Under the pieces are notes generated by a model that was given only the letters and a program-made list of their open reading frames with translations, was not told the origin of the DNA and ran no database searches. Shown here one piece after another: positions 1 through 10,278 of a DNA stretch of 64,000 nucleotides; within the stretch, counting starts at the first letter, position 1, and the number at the start of each line of letters is the position of its first letter. The DNA is taken from the NCBI GenBank assembly GCA_022478985.1, contig JAKSZP010000187.1:88703-152702 (forward strand), written 5' to 3'. This stretch comes from Massospora cicadina (lineage: Eukaryota; Entomophthoromycota; Entomophthoromycetes; Entomophthorales; Entomophthoraceae). The position numbers and the translations under genes are program-made.

Positions 1-415
1 TATAGGAGGAAGGCTGCGTTGCCGCCAATATTATATTCAGTAGTGGAACCTACATCAGGGATGAGTACTGAGCAATACTTAAACTGACTGATGAGTATCC
101 TGATCGATATGCAATTGCAAGCATTTGATACAACCTTGAAGAAAAGGATACAAGTGAAATTGATGGATGACAAGGACTGACTGGCATTAGAAGAATATCA
201 AATAGGGAAAGAGTCACCTACTGTGATACTCATGGTTTTGGACAAATAAACAAATTGGATGCTTTGGTTTCAGGTCCGTTCACAGTAATTACCAAGATGG
301 CAACTGATGCTTACTCCATCAAGAATCTATTGGATGGCGGAGTTGTAAATCAAATCCACGCTAAGTATCTAAAGCATTGGATCGAGGAAAAAATAAAAGA
401 GTTCCCAAAGGACTG
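1..415 (+). pseudogene. 3' end of a Gypsy pol (integrase C-terminal module)
   Basis: Around positions 255-400 the + strand reads LDALVSGPFTVITKM, then YSIKNLLDGG and VVNQIHAKYLKHW. This is the pattern of the GPY/F module that ends Ty3/Gypsy integrases: a Gly-Pro-aromatic motif, a Y-S-I/L strand, and a final H-x3-L-K. No chromodomain follows before the frame ends near 415. The upstream part of the element lies outside the window and the bases before 200 carry stops. The same module recurs in element P (60,390-60,520) and in M1 on the minus strand (~27,470), so it probably belongs to the same broad group. The family call is fairly secure; the element's limits are unknown. Confidence 0.6.
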
Positions 416-429
416 ATGAACCATTAAGT

Positions 430-600
430 TGGTCATGTCCTGATGATTAGGTCAAGTCCAAAAAAAGGGCCTCTGAACCAATCTAGATGGTTAAGTCCAA
501 AAAGGACCTCTGAACCATGGAAAACTGGTAGTTTAAGTACCCAGGATCCAGTTTGGGGGAAAAGATGGACCTCTGAACAGAGACAAGGTCAAGTCCCATA
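430..600. repeat. Imperfect short tandem repeat around CTCTGAACC
   Basis: The block '(g)gtcaagtccaaaaa...ggacctctgaacc' appears three times with spacers of about 40-60 bases (CTCTGAAC at ~472, ~510 and ~571). It lies just after the end of a pol frame, so it may be repeats in the untranslated tail of that element. Confidence 0.5.
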
Positions 601-1890
601 GGAAAAAGAAGAATAAAGATAAAAAATTGATAAAAGATAGTAAAAAAAAGATTTTTAAATGCATAGATAAAAAAGCCTTTATTTTTTTTATAATTTTTAT
701 TTTTAGTGATCATCCTCAGTATGGGGATGATTCCGCCTATGTTGCCTCTTGGGGAGGGAGGTTGGATCGCGGTAGGAAGAAACATCCTATTGAAATCAAT
801 ATGTGATTGGGTGCTTGCGAGGGTGAGACCTACACAAAACCATGTTTGTTTAGTGGACGCTGAGCCCTGAGAAAATGCGACTAGGGGAAGGGAAATTGAA
901 ATGTCAGAAGATGCCAATTGCAAAACCCTGGAGTGGGGAGGAAAGCAGCAATAAAGGAAAAGGCAATCGGTGAATAACCCTGAGTAATCCTGATATGGAA
1001 CCAGAGCCAGAAGATTTGTCTTGAGCGCCTGCCGATGGGCTTCATCAAGGACACTGGACATGTGAGCCAGCAGTGAAGAAGGAATACTCAATGGGGGTTG
1101 TCAAATCATGCCCATGATTAATGCCATCAGTGGAAGATAGCAATGGGAAGCTCTGGAGAAGAGGTAGTTGTTCAGAGAGAAGATTGCATCCTGCAAACAG
1201 CGACTATGGGCTTCACAGAAGCTAAAGCTGAATAATTGGTGGAAGCCAGGTGAGGCTGGAAGCTTCATCAACCAATTTTGAAGAATCTGGTCAGCAAAGC
1301 AAAGAGCATAAGTGGCAGTATCGATCCAGAAGATTTTCCAGATCAGAGGGATTCAGCACTAATGTCAAAGCCTTGGTGACTTGGGTCTGGAGTTCAGCGT
1401 AGGGGAGCTCAAAGTGTATGCTGTTCCCGATTGAGAGCTCAGAATCAGTACAGCAGGTTTTTAGAATTGATCAAGTCAGAAGAGGAACTCAGGGAGCAAG
1501 TCTGACGCGGCCAAGAATGAATGATCCAGAGCGACCAGCATAATCTCCAGAGCATTGACAATGATGTTTGGAGCATCAGCAAAAGGAGCCAAATCCAGGA
1601 GGGTTTTGAAGTCCAACTCAGGATTCAACTGCAAGGGAAGAGTCAGCTGAGAGTTGTTTGAAATGATGGCAAGCCTGGTTTCGGATATATTAGTTACCAT
1701 TTCTGGTAATTCAATGGAAGGACTAGCCGCTTGCACCATACTAGGCGTATGAGTCCTGGAAGGACCATAGAAGAGGTTCCTCAAGCATCCTGACTCATCT
1801 GCTGGAAGAGATGGAGGTCTGGATCAGACAGACTGTTGAGGATCTGCTGGTAGCGAGCTTCTGAATTTGACATATGAGCTGGACTAGAGG
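480..1890 (-). pseudogene. Decayed minus-strand coding remnant, function unknown
   Basis: The minus strand holds two long open segments (202 codons at 483-1091 and 102 codons at 1476-1784) and a possible beginning near 1873 (MSNSEARYQQILNSLSDPD). The 102-codon piece has ordinary protein composition (MRNLFYGPSRTHTPS... to ...LLPEFLF). The last third of the 202-codon piece is a run of Phe/Ile/Tyr over an AT-rich stretch and is probably not coding. I see no gag zinc knuckle, protease or RT motif. Retroelement gag is the most likely origin given the surroundings, but the sequence does not prove it, and the neighbouring purine tracts point to plus-strand elements. Confidence 0.25.
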
Positions 1891-1897
1891 GGGATGT
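1886..1897 (+). other. Polypurine tract-like motif
   Basis: The sequence AGAGGGGGAT is followed by TGTTGGACTT. A purine run just before TG is the usual junction of an element interior with its 3' LTR. No matching 5' LTR is visible. Confidence 0.35.
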
Positions 1898-2439
1898 TGG
1901 ACTTATATAGAAGTTGACATTATGTACTCTAAAATCCATTAAGCTCCAATTTCAGGAAAATTAATCTCAAAACTTAATGAGATAAGCTTTCTGAGGGAAG
2001 AATTAGGAATGACTTACAGCCAAGAGGTTATGAGCAAAATAATGAGGGTGAATATAGATAAGTAATCTTAATCAAGCTGCGAAATGAACATCAATGGCAA
2101 GATTCTCCTGTCCAGGATGAAGAGAAAATCAGGAAATCAAGGACGCTGGACCAAGAATCCTGAATATGACAGAGGGTCATATACTCTGATGGGGGAAACT
2201 GGATCCTGGGACTAATATTGTCATGAGTAAATTGATCAGCCTGGCACAACAGAAATTCATGGGGACCGCGCTCTGAGAAGGCAGTAGCGAGGAGGAAGAG
2301 GAAGAACTCCGTATGCTGAAGGTTGTCCTGAGCAGCGTTGAGTATTGACAAGTGTACTCTGCTTGAAACAATGAAGTATTTGACCAGGTGTCCGAAGTGG
2401 TGTTCTCATGCCCCAGTCCTTTTCTCACTGGAAATCTAG

Positions 2440-2452
2440 GCAAGAGGGGGAT
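2440..2452 (+). other. Polypurine tract before a candidate LTR
   Basis: CAAGAGGGGGATG is followed directly by TGTTATAATTTTTGCCC. The same arrangement (GGGGGTAA then TG) marks the 3' LTR of element C at 10,267-10,279. Confidence 0.45.
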
Positions 2453-3115
2453 GTGTTATAATTTTTGCCCATATTCCCAGTCTGCTAGATTACCTGGTGT
2501 TGCTAGGGGAAAATTCCCTAAGGCGAAGTGAATCATAAATCAGTTAGCCCAAGTTTCAGAGGAAATACATTTGGGGGATTTTGGGATATTCACCTGGTTG
2601 TATCCATTGGGGATTGATCCGGATTAATACTTAATATCTCATTGGGCGGAGTGGCTGACAAAATAGGGGCATCTGATAGTGATTAACTATCAGGTGTACC
2701 TATTGGGATTGGCTGTGTTCCATCACCAACTGATCAGGAATGAATAGTGAGTTGTGAGGCGAGTGATGCCACCTGCAACTAGCGAGTCAACTGGTTGGTG
2801 AAGTGACCTGTCATAACTGGGTAATAAGTCCCATTACCTAAGCAGGTTGCAAGCCTATGATGGTTGGTTCGCTTGATCAAGAGGAAAACTTTGGAGACAC
2901 GTTTTCTAACTCTTTCTGTTTGAGGTCTTGAGGATGTCCAACAACAGAATCCTATCCAGGATGGGGAAGACCATCGCTGCCAAGATGAAGAAGGGTAATT
3001 CAATGGCAACAGCTGCTGTTTCATCAAAGAGGTGTCAACTGAGGGTTAGACAGCTGAATCCCCTACTATATAATTCCCTAGGATTTACTATAATAAAGAC
3101 AGCATTTAGTAAAAA
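2453..3115 (+). repeat. Candidate 3' or solo LTR, right end not fixed
   Basis: It begins with TGTTATAA straight after a purine tract. It contains a TATA-like stretch (CTACTATATAATTCCC, ~3062) and AATAAAG (~3094), as expected of LTR promoter and polyadenylation signals. No second copy lies in the window, so identity as an LTR rests on these signals only. An open stretch at 2928-3287 on the plus strand overlaps it and continues through the microsatellite; I do not regard it as a gene. Confidence 0.35.
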
Positions 3116-3116
3116 A

Positions 3117-3150
3117 GTATTATTAGTATTATTAGTATTATTAGTAATAT
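3117..3150. repeat. Microsatellite, 9-bp unit TATTATTAG
   Basis: About three and a half copies of TATTATTAG in a row. Confidence 0.75.
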
Positions 3151-3602
3151 TGTCAATTTGGTGTATAGATATACTATCAGTATCCATTGTGACGTTCCAT
3201 ATCAAGGATATTATTGCAGAAGGCAATAATTGGAAGACTCTTAGAGAGAAGAGTAGAGATCTGAGCGGGGATCTAGAGACGAAGTAAATTACAATCAGGG
3301 ATAGCTACCAATTGTGTGTTGGGCCAAAAGAGACTGTCACAGGGGTATATGGATGAAGATTGGGTGGACAGGAATATAGGGAACGAATCCCTACAAGTAT
3401 TACTTATAGAGTATTTAATCAGAAGTACTGGCTGAAGCATTGGGCCCAATAATAGTTCAAACTCAACTACAGATAATAGTCTCCATACTATTATTGGATA
3501 ATACATTCTATACAACGTGAAGTGCACGAGTAAATTGAACCTGTGCAGTAAAAAGGTTACTGGGTTGACAACTAATAATCAATTCTTAAGTAAATTTTTA
3601 CA

Positions 3603-4255
3603 TGGGGCCAGCCTGATCGCACATTGACCTCATGAATATTGGTTCAAATTCGCATACAAATTTGGAGGTTAATTTGGGAAATTGGACAAATTTGAAAATT
3701 TTTTAGAAAAAGAGATCATAGGTAAGGATTCAAGGACCCTGAATGAGGACTGATCTGGCGTATCAAATGACTGGTCCCAAATCCTCCAAATGTCATTATG
3801 TGGGATATGAGACTTTTCTGAGCCACAATTTGGATGTTTCTCAAGAGCCAAATTTAGGGGTTTTAGCAATACTTTAAACTATCAAAAATACTTTAAAACA
3901 AGGAAATGGTAACTGCAAATACAGTTTATTTTCTCAAACAAGAAAATCATAATAAAAATCACATTGCTTGGTTTAAAATTATTTAAGAATTTATTTCAAT
4001 CAGAAACCAGAACAATGAGCTCAGCAAGTGAGCTAGGCAAGGCATTGGCCTTGTTTGCGGCCCTAACATGGGGTCAGACCATGCTGCTTTCTTGTAGCAT
4101 TGCCAGGACCTTGGTCCACAAATATGTCTCAAATTCTGGAAATGGCGAACAGGTGAGAGGTCGTTTCTCAGTGGGACTATCAGTCATGTGGTCGGTGACA
4201 TGGCTGGTGCTGCCCAACTCATTTGTCTCATATTAGCGAGAGCCCATGCATTACA
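3603..4255 (+). repeat. 5' LTR of element C
   Basis: It aligns along its length with 10279-10950. Both end CCCATGCATTACA. The first dozen bases differ between the copies, so the left edge is good to about 15 bases. Confidence 0.85.
4015..4236 (+). CDS. Small LTR-encoded reading frame, 5' copy (73 aa, membrane-type)
   Basis: An ATG-started frame inside the 5' LTR begins MSSASELGKALALFAALTWG. It has two hydrophobic stretches: residues ~9-32 (LALFAALTWGQTMLLSCSIA) and ~55-70 (LSVMWSVTWLVLPNSF). It ends at a TAG where the 3' LTR copy has TGG (Trp). With that base as in the other copy, the frame would run ten more codons, just past the LTR edge. The two copies share start, frame and hydrophobic pattern, whereas pol between them is riddled with stops. 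I do not recognise the product. It may be a real accessory protein, an upstream ORF in the leader, or chance openness. Confidence 0.35.
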   Translation: MSSASELGKALALFAALTWGQTMLLSCSIARTLVHKYVSNSGNGEQVRGRFSVGLSVMWSVTWLVLPNSFVSY

Positions 4256-4269
4256 TAAAATGAAACTCA

Positions 4270-5118
4270 AATACATTCTTCTCCATTTTGTGGGGGCCCC
4301 AGGTTGAAGTAATGGTTGCCAATGAAGAAGAATGGAACTGACATATCTTGACCATGGTTATGGTGGGATTTTTGTTGGCATTTTTATTGCGCAAAATAGG
4401 ACGATTGTGGGGGGTGTCCACTCAGCAAACTATAATGATCCAAGTATAACATAAATTTCCCACCAGCTGGGTGGCGTTATCCATGCAGGCGTTAGATAAA
4501 CTTCACCGGGTAATAGCACAGGTCCGCTTCCAGGTGCAGTTGGCACAGGTGACAGGGGGAGGATCCTCTCTCATGCTCCAAATCACCCAGGTGGTGGATT
4601 CATTACCTCCTGAACTGGCGGGATGGTTCTAAGAACTTATCAAGGAATAGGAGAGCTTGCCTAGTTTGATGGAGGAGTGTGTAGAGTTGGTCAACTGGGT
4701 GGCATGTCCAGGAGAAGCCAAAGATGAGGCCTGGTTGGCATGATTAACGGTCAGCCAGAGTTGTAGCTTGGTAGAGGAGTATGCGCAGGTCTTCCATCCA
4801 CTGGCAAAAGCAGCACAGGCTATGGATACCCAATCCTCACAAATGTCTTACCAGGGGTTGCAGATGGATCTACTGGCAGCCTTGGCAGCAGCAAAGGTTC
4901 AAGCTATGCTGGGGGAGGAAGTAGCTCTAGCGATTCAAGTTGAAAAACAATTAACATTGGCACAGGAACAGCGGGAGGAATTAATGTCACCAGGGAAGGG
5001 ACAGTCTCCGGTCAGCAGCTGTTCCAGTCAAGGGGTGGCACCCAGCCCCGAGAAACGTGGGAAATGTTCAAGGGGAGGGCGCCCAGGCTATATGTTAAGA
5101 CCTCCATCATCCAATTAG
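4270..5118 (+). pseudogene. gag region of element C
   Basis: This is the segment between the 5' LTR and the protease. The best open part is 4768-5118 (116 codons): a Gln/Ala/Glu-rich helical stretch (AKAAQAMDTQSSQM, then VEKQLTLAQEQREEL) followed by a basic tail (SPEKRGKCSRGGRPGYML). That layout fits the C-terminal half of a Gypsy Gag, which binds RNA through its basic end, though no intact CCHC knuckle is left. Upstream (4270-4767) stops appear in all frames, with coding-like fragments in more than one frame. The call depends mainly on position. Confidence 0.5.
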
Positions 5119-5184
5119 CAAGTGAAAGACTCATCTAAAAATAAATTGCCTACTTTGCTTTATCTCATCTATCTATCCCTGTAG

Positions 5185-5345
5185 AGATGCACACGGATGG
5201 GGGATTGGAGAGGGCCATGGCCCTGATTAATACGAGGGCAGAAGAAAATTATATCAAATTGGCATTAGTGGAGCGTTTAGGATTGCAGGTGCATGAAGGA
5301 CCAATGGTGGTTTTGCCAATGCCACACAAAAAGCGCCATCATGGC
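5185..5345 (+). pseudogene. Aspartic protease of element C, catalytic site lost
   Basis: The frame MHTDGGLERAMALINTRAEE continues with NYIKLALVERLGLQVHEG. Retropepsins carry ALIDTGA at the first motif, followed by an Asn/Ser and a leucine-rich helix. Here the catalytic Asp is Asn and the Gly is Arg (NTRA), so this copy cannot process a polyprotein. The frame shifts shortly after 5345. Confidence 0.55.
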
Positions 5346-5419
5346 ACCTAAACCCTTCAGTGAAGATACAGCAAGCCCCATTTGGGTTTTAGATAAAGTT
5401 TTACATAATTGAGAACCTG

Positions 5420-6206
5420 ACCAACCCTGTAGTGTTTGGGATGCGGTTGTGGCATCAGTTCAGACCACAGATCAACGTGCCTTCCAGTACCATAACTTTG
5501 TACCCAAGGAGGGATCCACTGATGAGGTGGAGGTTGTTGATGGGTGACCATAAGTTAGAGGGCCTCAAACTCTGGGGGCTATTCAGGAGGAGGGCTTACC
5601 TGCAGAATACCAAGACTTTGTGGGGTCTTTGGACCCAAAGGGCTTTCACTGTTTTCCCCACTGGGCCATTTGCATTTTCTTTCCATTTCAAAGAAGGGTC
5701 AGATCTTCCCCACGGATGCCCAGTGTACCTGCTGAATGAATGAGCCAAAGCCACATTAGAGGATCACATACATTCCATGTTGAGAGAAGGCTTAATTGAG
5801 CCATCAAAGTCTTCCATGGTATCTCCGGTGCTGCTAATGCTGAAAGCAAGTGGCAAGTTATGTCCATGCATGGACTACTGGAGATTAAATGAAGTTACTG
5901 AACCAGATCCTTACTCAATGCCACTTATGGAAGATATTTTTTGATGGTCACAGGATGCAACATTTTTACCAAGCTCAATTTGGCTGATGCATTCAACCAG
6001 ATGCCTGTGAGGCTGGAGCACTAAAGGTACACAGCATTCAAGTGCCACCTTGGAATGTTTCAATACCAGGTAATGCCCTTTTTGCTGTGCAATGCCCTGG
6101 CAGTCTTCCAACAAATGATCGACCAGGTACTCAGTCAATTGATTGGCCAGTGCTGTATTGCTTATATGGATGACATCCTGGTGTTTTACATTCCAAGGAG
6201 GCTAAT
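5420..6206 (+). pseudogene. Reverse transcriptase of element C, first part
   Basis: RT motifs appear in order across frames: SSMVSPVLLMLKASGKLCPC (~5810), MDYWRLNEVTEPDPYSMP (canonical D-Y-R-x-LN), FTKLNLADAFNQMPV (motif A, Asp replaced by Asn), FKCHLGMFQYQVMPF (~6040), LCNALAVFQQMIDQVL, and the catalytic box CCIAYMDDILVF (~6150-6185) with both aspartates intact. The frame stops at 6206, where element S is inserted; the thumb resumes at 8016. RT copies element RNA into DNA in the virus-like particle. Confidence 0.85.
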
Positions 6207-6907
6207 TCTAACAGATTGGGCTCCCAAGCCCAGCCTGCCACCGGCCCTAAACATTTACCCCTATATCTGGCCATACCAACTCCGGTGAGTCCTGTCCCAT
6301 TGGATGGCCTTGCCAGGTACACCAGGCTGAGGTGCAGTGCACCAGCCTCTGTTGTCTTGGGGTCACTGGGCCAAGGTGCAGCCAACCAGCCTCTTCCACT
6401 TTGGGCCACTCTGGCTCCTTCCCCTCTCACCAGGGCAAGGCCACTCTCAAAAGGATCCTGGCACAACTACCCCCTTTCCCCTCCTCCTTATTGCACTGCC
6501 ATCCGCACCCCAACCTTGCTTAAATAAAATAATAAATTAAATTAAATAAACAAGTCTAGCAAATGCAGCCTTTATTAGGAAGCAAACCTAGAGTTGGAAT
6601 AGAATTGTAAAGTGAGGTCCAGTGGAGCTGACATCGCTTTGAAATACTTCCTAAAAAGGCTAAATGAATTGTAGGTAATGAGGAGCGCAAAAGCCTCCAG
6701 AATTGATAGCATCCAGGCAATTTGACGGAGAATCAGAGGAGAACCTCAGAACAAACAACCAGTCAAATTAATAATTTATTTAATTTATTCTGTTATCAAC
6801 CCAAATAGAAAAATTCTACTCAGAATAACAGAATTGCAACCATTGATGCACTTGAATCTCATAATCCCCAACTTATGAGATTCATGTAACAATTGTCAAT
6901 TGTTACA
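6207..6907 (-). repeat. LTR of element S, left copy
   Basis: Direct repeat of 7266-8015. Shared blocks include CAGTGAGTCCTGTCCC-type sequence and a pyrimidine-rich stretch, and both copies carry an AATAAATTAAATTAAATAAA run. Ends TGTTACA. Confidence 0.85.
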
Positions 6908-7265
6908 TTACCCCCTGTAAAATCCTGGCAGATCCCTACCCAATCCGGCAAGGCAGGCAAGCAGCAACCAATGACTTTCTGATGGAGGACCTTTTCCGTG
7001 AGCAGCTTGGGGAAATTGACTGAAAAGTCCTGAGCCCCTGGATCAAATCAATGGGTTCTCTGGAGGTCTCTTGGCGGGCATAAGAGGTCATCAACTGCCA
7101 GCAGTCCAGCCCACCCCCCAAGCTCCCCATCCCCTTCATGGGAAGGCCCCACAAAGCCCACAAAAAGGATCAATGGCCCACGGCGATGCTTGGTACATTG
7201 ACTGTTGACATCTTGCAGGCTGGCTGGTAACCACAGCCCGCTGGGGTAAGTTGACTTTAGAATAA
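6908..7265 (-). other. Interior of element S
   Basis: 358 bp between the LTRs, not coding for any recognised domain. The minus strand next to 6907 carries the polypurine tract. I see no clear primer binding site next to 7265. Open stretches on the minus strand (6936-7163, 7048-7314) overlap each other and look fortuitous. Confidence 0.6.
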
Positions 7266-8015
7266 TGTAACAGATGGGGCTCCCAAGGCCCAGCCCACCA
7301 CTGGCCCTAAACATCTACCCCCATATATGGCTGTATCAACTCCAGTGAGTCCTGTCCCATTGGATGGCCTTGCTGGGTACAATGGGCTGAGTTGCGGTGC
7401 ACCGGCCTCTATCACCTTGGGCCTCTAGGCTGAGGTGCATCTCCTACAGCCTCTGTTGCCTTGAGGTCACTGGGCTGAGGTGTGGCCAACTGACCTCTGT
7501 CGCCTCAGGCCACTCTGGCTCCTTCCCCTCTCACCAGGGCAAGGCCACTCTCGATAGGATCCTGGCACATCCACCCCCTTTCCCCTCCTCCTTATTGCGC
7601 TGCCATCTGTGCCCCCAAATTTTGCTTAAATAAAATAATAAATTAAATTAAATAAACAAGTCTAGTGAATGCAGCCTTTATTAGGAAGCAAACCCAGAGT
7701 CAGGATAGAATTCCAAAGTGAGGTCCAGTGGAGCTGACATTGCTTTGAAATACTTACTAAAAAGGCTAAATGAGTTGTAGGTAATGAGGGGCGCAAAAGA
7801 CTCCAGAATTGATAGCATCCAGGAAATTTGACGGAGAATCAGAGGGGAACCTCAGAATAAACAACCAAAAAAATAAATAATTTATTTAATTTTATTTCCA
7901 TTATCAACCCAAACAGGAAAATCCTTCTCAGAATAACAGAATTGCAACCATCAATACACACAAATCTCATAATCCCCACCTTATGAAATTCATGTAACAA
8001 TTGTTGATTGTTACA
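7266..8015 (-). repeat. LTR of element S, right copy
   Basis: Begins TGTAACAG and ends TGTTACA. It is about 50 bp longer than the left copy, mostly because of an extra 'ctgaggtgcat'-type repeat near 7430-7480. Confidence 0.85.
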
Positions 8016-8330
8016 CTCATGTACGGGATGTGCAAAAAGTCCTAAAGGCGTTAGCTGAGGTGGGGTTTATAGTTGAAACCTTCAAAATGTGAGTTTAATC
8101 AAGCGTTGGTCAAGTTCCTGGGAATGTGGTATTCAGAAAAGGCCTAGGGATATGCCCAGATAAGATTCAGGCAGTATGCGCCTGGAAGGCACTAACAGAT
8201 CAGACAGGTGTTTGAAGTTTCTTGGGGACCATAAATTTTCTCTGGTTGTTCATTAAAGACCTATCAAAGCTGGCCTTGCCACTTATGTAATTAATGCAGA
8301 ATGTACCATTCATATGGGGGAGGAAGGGGA
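8016..8330 (+). pseudogene. Reverse transcriptase of element C, thumb/connection
   Basis: This continues the RT downstream of S: HVRDVQKVLKALAEVGFIVE, then across frames LVKFLGMWYSEK (matches the L-G-x-x-Y/I-S motif after the palm), DKIQAVCAWKALTDQ (the 'pdKv.ai..wp.P' segment) and FLGTINFLWLF (fLG..nyyr.fi). Several frameshifts and stops are present. Confidence 0.75.
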
Positions 8331-8800
8331 GCGGGCGTTCAATTTATTTAAAGAAAAGCTCATCTCAGCGCCAGTCCTTGCCCATCCTAATCTGGGAAAA
8401 CCTTATGTGGTCAAAATGGATGCATTGAATTTCACCATAGGAGCGGTACTCCTACAGAAGGGGAAGACAGGTTAGAACACCCGGTGTGTTATTTCAGCCA
8501 GAAAATGGTTCTGGTGGAAAAGAATTACCCAATATATGACAAGGAGCTTCTGGCAATGGTTGCGGCGCTGCAGGAGTGGCAGCACCACTTGTTGTATGCT
8601 TGACACCCTTTCATAGTCCATACTGATCATCAGGTGCTGGAATACTACTGTGAGCCAAAAAAAATGAGTCAGCGCTAAGCCTGTTGGCATGTGGAGCTGG
8701 CCAGTTCGATTTTCAAGTGGAATACCATCTGGGAGCAATTAGCACCATAGCAGATTGGTTGATTCAGGATGCGGGGCTGGCATATGAGAAGACTGAGTTT
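8330..8800 (+). pseudogene. RNase H of element C
   Basis: Motifs run in order: KPYVVKMDALNFTIGAVLLQ (first Asp in a MDALN context), then a frameshift, CYFSQKMVLVEKNYPIYDKE with LLAMVAALQEW (catalytic Glu), HTDHQVLEYY (second Asp), and FDFQVEYHLGAISTIADWL (final Asp). All four active-site acids can be matched, but in more than one frame. RNase H removes the RNA template during DNA synthesis. Confidence 0.8.
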
Positions 8801-8949
8801 AAGAAGTACAACATGGTGACCATGTTCTGGGAAGACCAATTTGCCATGATTGTAAGTGAGGAGGATGAGTTGGAAAGGAAGATCCAAAGTAAGCAGAGGA
8901 GGATACTTTTGAAAGTAATTATGGGAGGAAATGGCTGAAGGTCAGCAGC

Positions 8950-9620
8950 ATAGCCATCATTGGACATACGGAAAGAAAAATGGATTCTATACCATGACTC
9001 ACAGATAAGGGTACCAAACCCATCTCTGCAGCGGGAAGTGCTGCAGGCGCTTGACCTCCCATCGGTGGGACATCCAGGGGTGGTGAAGATGATCAACCTG
9101 GTGCGGTGGAAATATTTGTGGGCCAGCCTGCAAAAGGATATAAAAAATTATGTAGAAGAATGCTTGGTTTGTGCACATTTAAAGCCTTCAGGGAAAGCAG
9201 TTGGCGGGTAAGTTAGTTCCACTCCAATTTCCAAGTTGGCCATGGGGCTTGGTTAGCATGGATTTTATCACAGGATTACCTAAGAGCCAGGGGAAGGATG
9301 CAATAATGGTCATGGTCAACTGGTTAACTAAATGCACCGAATTTTTCCCATGTACTTTAAAATTCTCAGCCAATGACACCGCGAAGATTTTCATCAATGA
9401 GATCTTTGCCCATCATGGCTTACTGGAAAAAATCATCTTAGATTGCGGTCCACAATTCACATCAAAACTCTAGTCAATCCTGCTCAGTAATTTAAAGATT
9501 CGCCGTGTTGGGTTTTGGCTTACCATCCTCAATCTGATGGCCAAATGGAAAAAGTAAACCAAGTATTGGAGCAATACCTCCAATGTTATATTTAAATTAA
9601 CAAGATGATTGGGTCTCTTA
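8950..9620 (+). pseudogene. Integrase core of element C
   Basis: The zinc-binding region is partly kept (LDLPSVGHPGVVKMINLVRW, then EECLVCAHLK); the first His is missing. The catalytic core follows: VSMDFITGLPKSQGKDAIM (first D), IILDCGPQFTSKL (second D), a stop, then LAYHPQSDGQMEKVNQVLEQ (the glutamate, in QMEKVN). Canonical Gypsy integrases read HPQTDGQTERVNQ here. So DDE is intact but split between frames. The enzyme inserts element DNA into the genome. Confidence 0.85.
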
Positions 9621-9899
9621 GATCAAACTCGCTCAGTTTACTTATAAACCACCACCAATCTTTGATAGAGATGTCACCGTTCTTGGCTAATCATAGATCA
9701 AATCCAACGCTGTGTGGAGGATCAAACGGTGGAGTATGTCAGGGGGCGAACAAATTATCCTGAAGAATGACTGAAATTGGTAAAATATTGCAGAATAACC
9801 TGGAGCATGCCACAGCATGACAAAAATGATATGCAGATTAGTGGAGAGCTGCCAGACCCATTGTTTGCTCTAGGGGAGTGGGTATTAGTGGTGGCGAAA

Positions 9900-10085
9900 A
9901 AATTATGCTGTACCAGTGAAGAGCTGGAAACTTGGAACAAAGTTCTTAGGCCCTTATAGGGTGATACAGGTTGTTAACAAGGTGGCGTTCAAATTAGATC
10001 TCCTGGAAGGGTCAAAGGCCCATCCAATGATCCACGGTTCTCAACTCCAAGGATTTTGAGGGTAGGGACTGGAGCGACCTGAGCC
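9900..10085 (+). pseudogene. Integrase C-terminal GPY/F module of element C
   Basis: One frame reads KSWKLGTKFLGPYRVIQVVN, then KVAFKLDLLEG and HPMIHGSQLQ. This is the classic GPY/F module (K-x-x-x-K-F/Y-x-GPY-x-V ... Y/F-x-L-x-LP) found before chromodomains in chromovirus integrases. Confidence 0.7.
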
Positions 10086-10277
10086 ATGAATCCATGTGAG
10101 GAGTACAATCAAGAGTACGAGGTTGAGTGGATTTTGAGGGAGCACTGGGTCAGGGGTCACCACCAGTTCCTGGTGAAATGGAAGGGATATCTGGTGGAGA
10201 AAGCAACCTGGAAAACTCCAGCAGAGTGTGAGCGATGCCTAAGAAGATCTGAGAGTTTCTGGATTTGCAAGGGGGTA
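10086..10277 (+). pseudogene. Chromodomain at the C-terminus of the C polyprotein
   Basis: The frame YEVEWILREHWVRGHHQFLV continues KWKGYLVEKATWKTPAECER. It matches the chromodomain signature Y-x-V-E-x-I-L ... Q-Y/F-L-V-K-W-x-G-Y ... x-T-W-E-P almost residue for residue. In chromoviruses this domain binds methylated histone tails and steers integration to heterochromatin, which fits the TE-dense surroundings. The 65-codon segment has no internal stop. Confidence 0.85.
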
Positions 10278-10278
10278 A
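10267..10278 (+). other. Polypurine tract of element C
   Basis: GCAAGGGGGTAA immediately precedes TGTGATGG, the start of the 3' LTR. It primes plus-strand DNA synthesis. Confidence 0.75.

Larger units (their letters stand above)
6207..8015 (-). mobile_element. Miniature LTR element 'S' (TRIM-like) inside the RT of C
   Basis: Two direct repeats of 701 and 750 bp flank only 358 bp of interior. The LTR edges are short inverted repeats (TGTAACA...TGTTACA). The flanks are CTAAT on the left and CTCAT on the right, a 5-bp target duplication with one mismatch. Taking S out restores the RT reading SKEAHVRDVQKVLKAL across the junction. A purine tract on the minus strand (CAGGGGGTAA) abuts the left LTR, so the element is oriented minus. 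No protein domain fits in the interior; it must have been mobilised by another element. It is more GC-rich than its surroundings. Confidence 0.85.

Noticed and set aside
2928..3287. 119-codon plus-strand frame
   Set aside because: It runs through the TATTATTAG microsatellite (giving a Leu/Val repeat) and has no motif; its openness in the middle is due to the repeat.
6131..6540. Several overlapping frames in the left LTR of S
   Set aside because: They lie in three frames and both strands of a GC-rich LTR and have no homologous reading in the other LTR copy beyond DNA identity.
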